This document shows positions 7,245 through 12,706 of a stretch of DNA of 13,178 nucleotides, one piece after another. A program made the translations under genes and the position numbers. The first letter of the stretch is position 1, and each line of letters starts with the position of its first letter. The stretch comes from Thiohalocapsa sp. (GTDB lineage Bacteria > Pseudomonadota > Gammaproteobacteria > Chromatiales > Chromatiaceae): the NCBI RefSeq assembly GCF_019695415.1, contig NZ_JAIFKJ010000302.1:1-13178 (forward strand), read 5' to 3'. The notes below the pieces were generated by a model that ran no database searches, was not told where the DNA came from, and worked only from the letters and a program-made list of their open reading frames with translations.

Positions 7245-7562
7245 TCGATCAGAATAATTAAGCGGGCTAGCAACGTGGTACACGCCAGGCACGAAATTTG
7301 CCTCCACGAACATCAGTTCTGCACACTTATTGTGCCTTTGCCGTAACCAAGCCTGCGCCCCCCGAGACATCAGCGTCTCAACCCAGGTAGCCAGGGGCTA
7401 CGCTTGACAGCCGGGCCGCTCATGGCCCCGCCAAACCGGCCGGCCGGTCGCAGAACGCCGCCCGGCCGATGGATTACTCCCGTGAGGCGTCGCGCCCAAA
7501 TCCGGCTTCCGCGCTTAGGAGAGAGGCCTCAGCTGCCACGCCCCCGGCGCACTCCCCCCGGC
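7245..7562. other. Intergenic region upstream of XRE gene
   Basis: These 318 bases have no supported gene. They contain two 15-bp dyads close to the XRE start (7288-7302, GGCA-N7-TGCC; 7321-7335, GCACA-N5-TGTGC). They also contain three hairpins (GAGAC-N6-GTCTC at 7364-7379; GTAGCC-AGG-GGCTAC at 7387-7401; GGGCC-N6-GGCCC at 7413-7428) and a GC-rich stretch with alternating CCGG. No hairpin has a T-run, so no LysR terminator is clear. Confidence 0.4.
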
Positions 7563-8567
7563 CTAAGTTTGCGCGAGGGGCCGCGTTCGCCCCATCCGGC
7601 CGTCCCCAAGATCTCCCTCGCCTCGGCGCTGACGGCCCTGCCGATCCCGCGGCTCGCCTGGGAACACGAGATCCATCACTTCCTGAAAACGCTTGGTCTG
7701 CGGCGACAGAAACTTGCCCCGCCGCAGGACGATGCCATAGCTGCGCTTCGGGAAGTACCGATCGAGCTGCACACGGCCAAGGCGCTCGCGTCCGGTCAGA
7801 CAAAGATCGGTAACAATGGACACGCCGAGTCCAAGCTCCACGTACTTCTTGATCACCTCCCAGCCCCCCGCCTCCAGTGTGACTTTGTAGTCCAGCTCCT
7901 GTTGGCGAAACATCAGATCCACCATGCGCCAGGTGCTGAGGTGGCGCGGCGGCAGAATGAGTCCATGCTCGGCGATCTCGGCGAGCGTGACGTCCTGTTT
8001 GTCGGCGAGCGGATGACCCGCGGGCGTGATGAGCGTCGGCGTATAGGTGACGACCGGCCGGTAGGTGATGTCATCCGGAACCTCCAGCATGGACCCCACA
8101 GCCATATCGACCTGGTCATTGCGCAACATTTGGAGCCCGTCTCGCCCGGTAACATTGTGTAGGCGCAGCTCGATTCCCGGATATTGGCCGACGAAGCGGC
8201 GAACCGGCTCCGGCAGAATGTAGAGGATGGTCGCTTCGCCGGCGGCAATGTCGAGACTACCCTGGTCAACCCGGCCGCAGTGCACCGCAAAAGTCTCGTG
8301 CAGCTTGTCCATTCCCTCCACCAACGGCTGGGCAAGCTCGTAGAGCAGCTCTCCCTCCGGCGTCAGACGGATCTTCGGGCCTCGGCGCTCGAACAGCACC
8401 GTATCCAACTCGCGCTCCAGTGCCTGTATCTGCAGCGAGACGGTCGGTTGGCTGAGGAAAATCTTCTCGGCCGCGGCGCTGACGCTGCCAGTGCGAGCAG
8501 CATGACAGAATGCCCGTAGCTGCTTCAGCCGGTTCTGTTTGTAGTGGATCTGCTGCGGCGCGGCCAT
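7563..8567 (-). CDS. LysR-family transcriptional regulator, CysB-like
   Basis: This 334-residue LysR-type regulator has an N-terminal winged HTH: NRLKQLRAFCHAARTGSVSA, then AAEKIFLSQPTVSLQIQALE and VLFERRGPKIRLTPEG, residues about 12-75. The periplasmic-binding-like effector domain follows from about 95 to 300. The segment GGWEVIKKYVELGLGVSIV matches the CysB-type region DADVIKTYVRLGLGVGVI, which suggests a sulfur-related or small-anion effector, but this is inference. The last 31 residues (from about 304, GEPRDRQGRQRR...) are a charged Gly/Arg-rich tail beyond the normal end. The ATG at 8567 is fixed by a strong GGAGG nine bases upstream. It follows tatC at a 197-bp distance, so it probably has its own promoter. 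It has no divergent partner, unlike many LysR genes, so its targets are not obvious. Confidence 0.88.
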   Translation of the reverse strand: MAAPQQIHYKQNRLKQLRAFCHAARTGSVSAAAEKIFLSQPTVSLQIQALERELDTVLFERRGPKIRLTPEGELLYELAQPLVEGMDKLHETFAVHCGRVDQGSLDIAAGEATILYILPEPVRRFVGQYPGIELRLHNVTGRDGLQMLRNDQVDMAVGSMLEVPDDITYRPVVTYTPTLITPAGHPLADKQDVTLAEIAEHGLILPPRHLSTWRMVDLMFRQQELDYKVTLEAGGWEVIKKYVELGLGVSIVTDLCLTGRERLGRVQLDRYFPKRSYGIVLRRGKFLSPQTKRFQEVMDLVFPGEPRDRQGRQRRGEGDLGDGRMGRTRPLAQT

Positions 8568-8690
8568 CGGCACCAGCCTCCGTGGGCATTGTGTTCTGTA
8601 ACGGCACGGCACGGTAGGCGCCGGTCAAGCCCAGAGTTTAGTGCAGTGCGGCTACGGGGCGGCCTACACCGCGAACGGCGAGGCAGAGCG

Positions 8691-8707
8691 GCCGGGCGTT
8701 GCCCGGC
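8691..8707. other. Strong GC hairpin 3' of tatC
   Basis: A perfect 7-bp stem GCCGGGC/GCCCGGC closes a 3-base loop, 58 bp beyond the tatC stop codon. The place fits a transcription end, but no T-run follows it in the minus direction, so it could only be an atypical terminator or an mRNA-stabilising structure. Confidence 0.35.
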
Positions 8708-8764
8708 GCCCGATGACGAGAGGCAGGAGCCAGCAGGACTTAAGCCAGGCAGCGCAATCGCCGT

Positions 8765-9949
8765 TCAGTCGTGATCGAGCTCGGCGAGGATGTTACGGGC
8801 CACTCGGCGCTGATCGGCGTCACCCTCCTCCAGCACCAAATAGAGCAAGGTGCGGGCGGATGCCATGTCGCCCTCAGCACGGCGTTCGTTGGCGCTGCGG
8901 ATCAGCGCCTCGATGCGGGCTTGTGGGCCGTCCGGCGATGCCGCCTCAGATGCCCGCGTCCGCAAGGCGTCGGCGGCGTCGGCATCTGCGGCCTCTTCGG
9001 CCTCGATGGCATCGAGCTCGGCGTCCATCTCTTCTTCTGTCATGGGCCGGTAGCGTCCGGGCATGTCGATGTCGCCGCCATCGATGTCGCGGCCCACTTC
9101 CGCACCGCCGCCCGGTTGTGCCGGTGCTGGCCCGTGACGGGCCGGCGCAACACCGCCGCCGCCTCCCCCTGGCGCTGGGCTCGGCGCCACATCGGGCCGG
9201 CGCTTCTCGAACCAGCGCGAGAAGAAGATGCCGGCCTCGAACAGGAGCCACATGGGAATGGCGAGCAGGGTCTGACTGATGACGTCCGGCGGCGTCAGGA
9301 GCATGCCGGCGACGAACACACCCACAATGACATAGGGCCGCTTCTGGCCCAGTGCCTTCGGCGTCGTGGCACCCACCGCCACCAGCAGGATGGTGGCGAT
9401 GGGGATCTCGAAGGCGACACCGAAGGCGAAAAAAAGCTTCAGCACGAACTCCAGATAGAAGGCGATGTCCGGCATCTGCGCGACGCCCTCGGGCGTCACC
9501 GCGGTGAAGAAGCGGAACACCAGCGGGAAGACGACGAAGTACGCGAAGGCCATACCCAGGTAGAAGAGCACGATGCTGGAGGACACCAGCGGCAGGGCAA
9601 GGCGCTTCTCATGGGTGTACAGGCCGGGCGCGACGAATCCCCAGAACTGATAGAGCAGGTAAGGCATCGCCACGAAGACCGCCACCACCAGGGCCAGCTT
9701 GAAGGGCGTCAGGAAGGGCGACGCCACCTGAGTGGCGATCATCTGCGAGCCTTCGGGCAGTTGGGCGCGAATGGGCTCCGCAATGAAGGTGTAGATGTCG
9801 TTGGCGAAGGGGAACAGCACCAAGAAGACCACGACGATGGCGATCACCATGCGCAACAGCCGATCGCGCAGCTCCACCAAATGAGACATGAACGGCTGTT
9901 CGCCGCCGAGGTCGTCGTCGGTGTGATCCTGGGGATGCTGGGGACTCAT
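8765..9949 (-). CDS. tatC: Sec-independent translocase TatC with C-terminal extension
   Basis: TatC is the polytopic receptor subunit of the twin-arginine translocase, which exports folded proteins across the inner membrane. Residues 20-250 are a full TatC with six helices. They include the hallmark segments MSHLVELRDRLLR, FVAPGLYTHEKRLALP (conserved Glu), FYLGMAFAYFVVFP, AFGVAFEIPIA (second conserved Glu) and KRPYVIVGVFVAGMLLTPPD. TatC normally has about 250 residues; this one has 394. The extra part is a Gly/Pro linker (255-300), an acidic helix (RPMTEEEMDAELDAIEAEEA, 301-320) and a helical tail at 340-392 containing AEGDMASARTLLYLVLEEGD, which resembles the FimV C-terminal/TPR-type motif. 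The extension is in frame with no sign of sequencing error. GAGG lies seven bases before the ATG at 9949. It follows tatB in an operon. Confidence 0.96.
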   Translation of the reverse strand: MSPQHPQDHTDDDLGGEQPFMSHLVELRDRLLRMVIAIVVVFLVLFPFANDIYTFIAEPIRAQLPEGSQMIATQVASPFLTPFKLALVVAVFVAMPYLLYQFWGFVAPGLYTHEKRLALPLVSSSIVLFYLGMAFAYFVVFPLVFRFFTAVTPEGVAQMPDIAFYLEFVLKLFFAFGVAFEIPIATILLVAVGATTPKALGQKRPYVIVGVFVAGMLLTPPDVISQTLLAIPMWLLFEAGIFFSRWFEKRRPDVAPSPAPGGGGGGVAPARHGPAPAQPGGGAEVGRDIDGGDIDMPGRYRPMTEEEMDAELDAIEAEEAADADAADALRTRASEAASPDGPQARIEALIRSANERRAEGDMASARTLLYLVLEEGDADQRRVARNILAELDHD

Positions 9950-10088
9950 GGTGGTGCCTCAGTGCCGGGGCGACGGCGCCGGACTAGACGGAGTGCTGTG
10001 TGTAGTGGCTGTGCCTGCTCAGCTGCGGTGCACGCGCCCGGACAAGGCCTGTTGAGGTGCTGGAATCGGCCGCGGTGGCGGGAAGGCC

Positions 10089-10424
10089 TCAGGGCGGATC
10101 GCCGGCCTGTCCACGCGACGCCTCTCCGTGGGCGTCGACGTGCCCTGTGGTGCCCCGCTTAGAGTCCTTCCCGCCACCGAGGCTGCCGTCCTCTTCGATG
10201 ATCTGCTCCAGCGGGTTAGAGGCCGCCTGCTTGCGCAGGATCTCCTTCAGCTCTTCGGCCTTGATTTCCCGGTCTATCTCGTCTTTGACAGACATGAAGG
10301 CTCGGCGCGCACGACCGACCCACAGGCCGGCGGTACGTGCGAGCTTTGGCAGTCGCTCCGGGCCGACCACGAGCAGGGCCACAACCCCAATGAGAATCAG
10401 CTCCAGGGCGCCGATGTCGAACAT
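10089..10424 (-). CDS. tatB: Twin-arginine translocase subunit TatB
   Basis: TatB forms the substrate-receptor complex with TatC. The 111-residue protein begins MFDIGALELILIGVVALLVV, a single N-terminal transmembrane helix with the conserved early Glu. The hinge GPERLPKLARTAGLWVGRAR and an amphipathic helix (RRAFMSVKDEIDREIKAEEL) follow. The polar C-terminus is about 40 residues long and rich in Gly, Asp and Lys. E. coli TatB is longer (171), mainly in this tail. The ATG at 10424 has GGAG at about 13 bases, a weak site. A 139-bp gap separates it from tatC and a 118-bp gap from tatA, longer than in compact tat operons. Confidence 0.95.
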   Translation of the reverse strand: MFDIGALELILIGVVALLVVGPERLPKLARTAGLWVGRARRAFMSVKDEIDREIKAEELKEILRKQAASNPLEQIIEEDGSLGGGKDSKRGTTGHVDAHGEASRGQAGDPP

Positions 10425-10440
10425 GGCAGTCGGTCAGCTC

Positions 10441-10468
10441 CGTTGGGGTTCCGGCGTTGGGGTTTCGG
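10441..10468 (+). repeat. 14-bp tandem duplication in the tatA-tatB spacer
   Basis: Two adjacent 14-bp units, CGTTGGGGTTCCGG and CGTTGGGGTTTCGG, differ at one base. They lie just upstream of the tatB start in the minus direction and contribute to the wide spacer. Confidence 0.8.
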
Positions 10469-10529
10469 CACTGCGTTGCTGGCCTCGGCTGTCGCACAGA
10501 CAAGCTGCATCGTGCCTTCACGAGAGCGG

Positions 10530-10553
10530 ATCAGACCTTGGGTCAGACCTTGG
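10530..10553 (+). repeat. 12-bp tandem duplication containing the tatA stop
   Basis: Two 12-bp units on the plus strand (ATCAGACCTTGG and GTCAGACCTTGG) differ at one base. On the minus strand each ends Lys-Val-stop, so the duplicate lies in frame directly after the real tatA stop and repeats its last codons and stop. Confidence 0.8.
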
Positions 10554-10818
10554 ACTTATCCGCGTCCTTGTCGCTGCCCGCACCCGTGGCTGCGGATGCG
10601 CCGGCCTCGGTGTCCGCCGTGCGCTCGGCCTTGTTGTCTTCGAGCTGCTTCGACTCATCGTCATCGCCCTTGCCGGCGTCGCTCATCGCTGACCGGAAGC
10701 CCTTGACGGCACCGCCCAGATCGGAGCCGATATTGCGCAGCCGCTTGGTGCCGAACAACAGCAGCACGATCACCAGCACGATCAAGAGCTGCCAAATACT
10801 GATACCACCCATGCCCAT
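10543..10818 (-). CDS. tatA: Twin-arginine translocase subunit TatA
   Basis: TatA is the pore- or patch-forming subunit of the Tat system. The 91-residue product starts MGMGGISIWQLLIVLVIVLL, a single N-terminal helix. It continues with the conserved hinge LFGTKRLRNIGSDLGGAVKG and an amphipathic helix, then a very acidic, Asp/Glu/Ala-rich tail. The FGT..L signature and overall length match TatA rather than TatB. I start at the ATG at 10818 because GGGAGG lies about 5-6 bases upstream; an ATG two codons on (10812) is also possible, and an upstream extension to 10860 is not needed. The last codons and stop are part of a 12-bp tandem duplication. Confidence 0.95.
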   Translation of the reverse strand: MGMGGISIWQLLIVLVIVLLLFGTKRLRNIGSDLGGAVKGFRSAMSDAGKGDDDESKQLEDNKAERTADTEAGASAATGAGSDKDADKSKV

Positions 10819-11001
10819 TTCGACCTCCCGGCCCGCCTGCTTCGGACGAGCCTCGAACATTCAAAAACACCACTCCACCCAACGGCGGGTGTTGGTCACC
10901 GCTCCCGGTCATATGCGGGCGACCCCGCCCCGGAGAAAGACGCGGGATCATACCGTATTCATGCAGGGTTATGGGGCGGGCCGCAGCAGTCCCCGTGCGG
11001 A

Positions 11002-11319
11002 TCAGGAACGGCGGCGCGCCTTCTCTTCGAGCCCGGACAACCCGAAGCGTCGATCCAGCTCCGCGAGCACCTCTTCCGGCCGCAGGCCCTGCTGGCTGAG
11101 GAGCACCAATGTGTGGAACCAGAGATCGGCGACCTCCGAAATCAGTCGCTGCGGAACCCCATCCTTAGCGGCCATGACCGTCTCGGTGGCCTCCTCGCCC
11201 ACCTTCTTCAGAATGGCGTCGAGGCCCTTCGCGTAGAGCTTCGCAACATAGGAGGACTCCGCCTCCGCGGTCTTGCGGGCCTCAAGGACGTCTGCAAGGC
11301 GCGTCAGGACATCGGACAT
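11002..11319 (-). CDS. hisE: Phosphoribosyl-ATP diphosphatase
   Basis: HisE hydrolyses phosphoribosyl-ATP to phosphoribosyl-AMP and pyrophosphate, the second step of histidine biosynthesis, in the cytosol. The 105-residue all-alpha MazG-like fold is shown by SSYVAKLYAKGLDAILKKVG, EEATETVMAAK (metal-binding Glu residues) and SEVADLWFHTLVLLSQQGL. It is the stand-alone form, not the HisIE fusion of E. coli. The ATG at 11319 is preferred over the one at 11325 because AAGGAG sits seven bases before it but only one base before the other. Other proteobacteria often have hisF-hisI-hisE-tatABC in one operon; here draT replaces hisI upstream, while tatA follows after 183 bp. Confidence 0.96.
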   Translation of the reverse strand: MSDVLTRLADVLEARKTAEAESSYVAKLYAKGLDAILKKVGEEATETVMAAKDGVPQRLISEVADLWFHTLVLLSQQGLRPEEVLAELDRRFGLSGLEEKARRRS

Positions 11320-11434
11320 GGTCATTCTCCTTGAGGTGAAGGCCGGGGCCTGAGGTCATCGCAGCCGCAAGGCGCGCCGGGGCCCCGCCGGCCGGGCGAA
11401 CTGGGGGAGCGGCAGCCGGCGCCGCGAGATGGGC

Positions 11435-12253
11435 TCAAAAGGTGTCGATGCGAACGTCGTACACACCACCAATGACGACGAACTCGTCTTCCGCCTTCAG
11501 CATGCCAGGCAGCAGGCCGTTGTAGAAGCAGACCTTGGGCAGCGGCACGTCGGCGGTAAGGATGTAGTCGCCGAACTCGTCTGCGCGCTCACGGTCGCTG
11601 GTAAAGCTGTTCAGATTGTTGAGCAAGACCCGACAGCCGCCGTCGGCGCCACGCGCCAGCACCTCGTGCTCGTCGATACGATTGCTGCCGCGGTATAGCG
11701 TCAGATGGGTCTCCTCCGGATGCTGGCGGGTGAGCTCGTACTGGCAGTAGGTGTAGAGGAGGTCCAGCTGCGCCTCCAGCGCGTTGGTGGCGTAGAGGCC
11801 GTGGCTGCCGGCGGCGAGGTAAAGCTGGTAGGCATCGCTGTCGCGTCCATCGAGCGGCCCCGCGTGATGCCGCGCCAGCAGACCGAAACGGGTCTCCACC
11901 CAGTGCTTCAGCACCGCCCCTTCACGGCCGTCCGAATCGAAGGACCAGCCGCGCACCATGCGCAGGTAATTGGCATTGCGCCGCGACTTGCGCACCCGTC
12001 CCGGGGACAGCCCCGCCTCCTCCAGATCATCCAAGCAGAAGTGAGCCGACATGTAGTCGACGAACACCGCCGCCCGCTCGCGATGGGAGCCGATCGGCGC
12101 GAGCAGCGTGAACAGATCTTGGTGGAAGGCCCGCACGCCGTCCAGCTCAAGCGGCACCGGGTGCGCTTGATAGGTGAGACCGCCCAGAATCACCGCCGGC
12201 AGGTTGCAGCGGTTGATGGGCAGCCGGGCGTGGCGGGGGAGAGAGGTGGTCAC
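11435..12253 (-). CDS. draT: NAD+-dinitrogen-reductase ADP-ribosyltransferase
   Basis: DraT transfers ADP-ribose from NAD+ to Arg101 of one subunit of dinitrogenase reductase (NifH), switching nitrogenase off after ammonium addition or energy loss. The 272-residue length matches known DraT (about 276 in Rhodospirillum rubrum). The family opening RLPINRCNLPAVILGGLTYQ is intact. The three parts of an arginine-specific ADP-ribosyltransferase site can be proposed: YRG with Arg188, SFTS at 216-219, and Glu-Asp-Glu at 255-257. I prefer the GTG at 12253, with GGAGG 11 bases upstream; a TTG at 12271 would add six residues and has GGAAGG closer to it. The gene diverges from nifH across about 450 bp, the arrangement seen in Azospirillum and Rhodospirillum. 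No draG follows, and hisE lies about 115 bp downstream. PII control is expected but not visible here. Confidence 0.95.
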   Translation of the reverse strand: MTTSLPRHARLPINRCNLPAVILGGLTYQAHPVPLELDGVRAFHQDLFTLLAPIGSHRERAAVFVDYMSAHFCLDDLEEAGLSPGRVRKSRRNANYLRMVRGWSFDSDGREGAVLKHWVETRFGLLARHHAGPLDGRDSDAYQLYLAAGSHGLYATNALEAQLDLLYTYCQYELTRQHPEETHLTLYRGSNRIDEHEVLARGADGGCRVLLNNLNSFTSDRERADEFGDYILTADVPLPKVCFYNGLLPGMLKAEDEFVVIGGVYDVRIDTF

Positions 12254-12336
12254 CTGTGGGCATGCCTCCAACCGCCTTCCGATGCGCGGGACCTCTGGCC
12301 TCGAGAACGGGCCAAGTGCGCGCTGCGCGGTGCCCG

Positions 12337-12378
12337 GTGCGGGGTCCGCACTGCGTGCCCCGCTGCGGCTCGCCGCAG
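12337..12378. other. Paired GC hairpins 5' of draT
   Basis: Two perfect stems lie close together: GTGCGG-GGT-CCGCAC (12337-12351) and CTGCGG-CTCG-CCGCAG (12363-12378). An alternative pairing of GCGGGG (12339-12344) with CCCCGC (12358-12363) would exclude both. They would be in the draT leader if its transcript starts upstream of them; no draT promoter could be identified. Confidence 0.35.
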
Positions 12379-12509
12379 ACCAAGGCGGTTTCCGGCAGAC
12401 GGCACCACCCCTGCACGCTCACCGGCACACAGCACGTTCAACATACCCTGCAAAGGCACTCGCAACTCCCGCACCCGGCACTTCGCACCGCGCAGGCCCC
12501 ACACCCGCA

Positions 12510-12525
12510 TGTTGCCAGCCCCACA
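12510..12525 (+). promoter_or_regulatory. NifA upstream activator site (UAS) 1
   Basis: The sequence is an exact TGT-N10-ACA, the NifA binding consensus. It lies about 100 bp upstream of the -24/-12 element and about 140 bp upstream of the expected nifH transcript start, in the usual range. The inner T of the longer consensus is replaced by A. Confidence 0.65.
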
Positions 12526-12538
12526 ACGTCTGGGCCTT

Positions 12539-12554
12539 TGTCGGCTATCCGACC
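12539..12554 (+). promoter_or_regulatory. Second NifA UAS-like site
   Basis: TGT-N10-ACC, one base off consensus, has the central T of TGT-N4-T-N5-ACA in place and an internal dyad GTCGG-N4-CCGAC. It begins 29 bp downstream of UAS 1. Confidence 0.45.
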
Positions 12555-12592
12555 AAGCATCAAGACCGACATCTCTACCAATACACCGAGAA

Positions 12593-12605
12593 TAATCTGT
12601 TGCTT
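12593..12605 (-). promoter_or_regulatory. IHF-like site in nifH promoter region
   Basis: Read on the minus strand, 12 of 13 positions fit the IHF consensus WATCAA-N4-TTR, with one mismatch (G for T). It lies between the NifA sites and the sigma-54 element in the most AT-rich part of the intergenic region, where IHF bends nif promoters in other diazotrophs. Confidence 0.5.
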
Positions 12606-12622
12606 AGATGATTTTTGCCATG

Positions 12623-12639
12623 CTGGCACGGCGCCTGCT
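12623..12639 (+). promoter_or_regulatory. Sigma-54 (-24/-12) promoter of nifH
   Basis: CTGGCACGGCGCCTGCT matches YTGGCACGRNNNTTGCW at all but one defined position (C for T before TGC). The invariant GG (12625-12626) and GC (12637-12638) are separated by the required 10 bp. A start near 12650 gives a leader of about 57 bases before nifH. Confidence 0.85.
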
Positions 12640-12668
12640 TAACCCGGAGTACAGCCAACTTCATCCAC

Positions 12669-12685
12669 CGCCCCAAGCCGGGGCG
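12669..12685 (+). other. Hairpin in nifH 5' leader
   Basis: A perfect 6-bp stem CGCCCC/GGGGCG has a 5-base loop and lies about 20 bases after the expected transcript start, just before the ribosome binding site. It could protect the abundant nifH mRNA from 5' decay; this is inference. Confidence 0.4.
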
Positions 12686-12706
12686 ACACAACCGGGAGAC
12701 AGACCC

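Noticed and set aside
7387..7401. GTAGCC-AGG-GGCTAC as a terminator for the LysR gene
   Set aside because: It lies about 160 bp past the stop codon and lacks a T-run.
7403..7408. A perfect TTGACA on the plus strand
   Set aside because: No -10 hexamer follows at usual spacing, and no plus-strand gene lies downstream.
7404..8162. A 252-codon plus-strand open frame opposite the LysR gene
   Set aside because: The composition is Pro/Arg-rich and it has no motif; the LysR frame is certain.
8771..10162. A 463-codon open frame on the plus strand opposite tatC and tatB
   Set aside because: It is antisense to two certain genes, rich in His/Gln/Arg from the reversed codons of a GC-rich gene, and has no recognisable domain.
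10947..10952. TATGAT on the minus strand between hisE and tatA as a -10 box
   Set aside because: It is a good hexamer but there is no acceptable -35 at 16-18 bp and no extended -10, so a promoter is not supported.
11380..11400. GC-rich palindromic stretch (around CGGGGCCCCG) between hisE and draT as a terminator
   Set aside because: There is no T-run, and simple GC richness explains the pairing.
12320..12336. A minus-strand sigma-54 promoter for draT near GGGCACC
   Set aside because: The GG and GC elements are one base out of register when GGCAC is aligned, so the required spacing fails.
11705..12595. A 296-codon plus-strand open frame opposite draT and through the nifH upstream region
   Set aside because: It is antisense to draT and runs across the NifA sites; no family resemblance.
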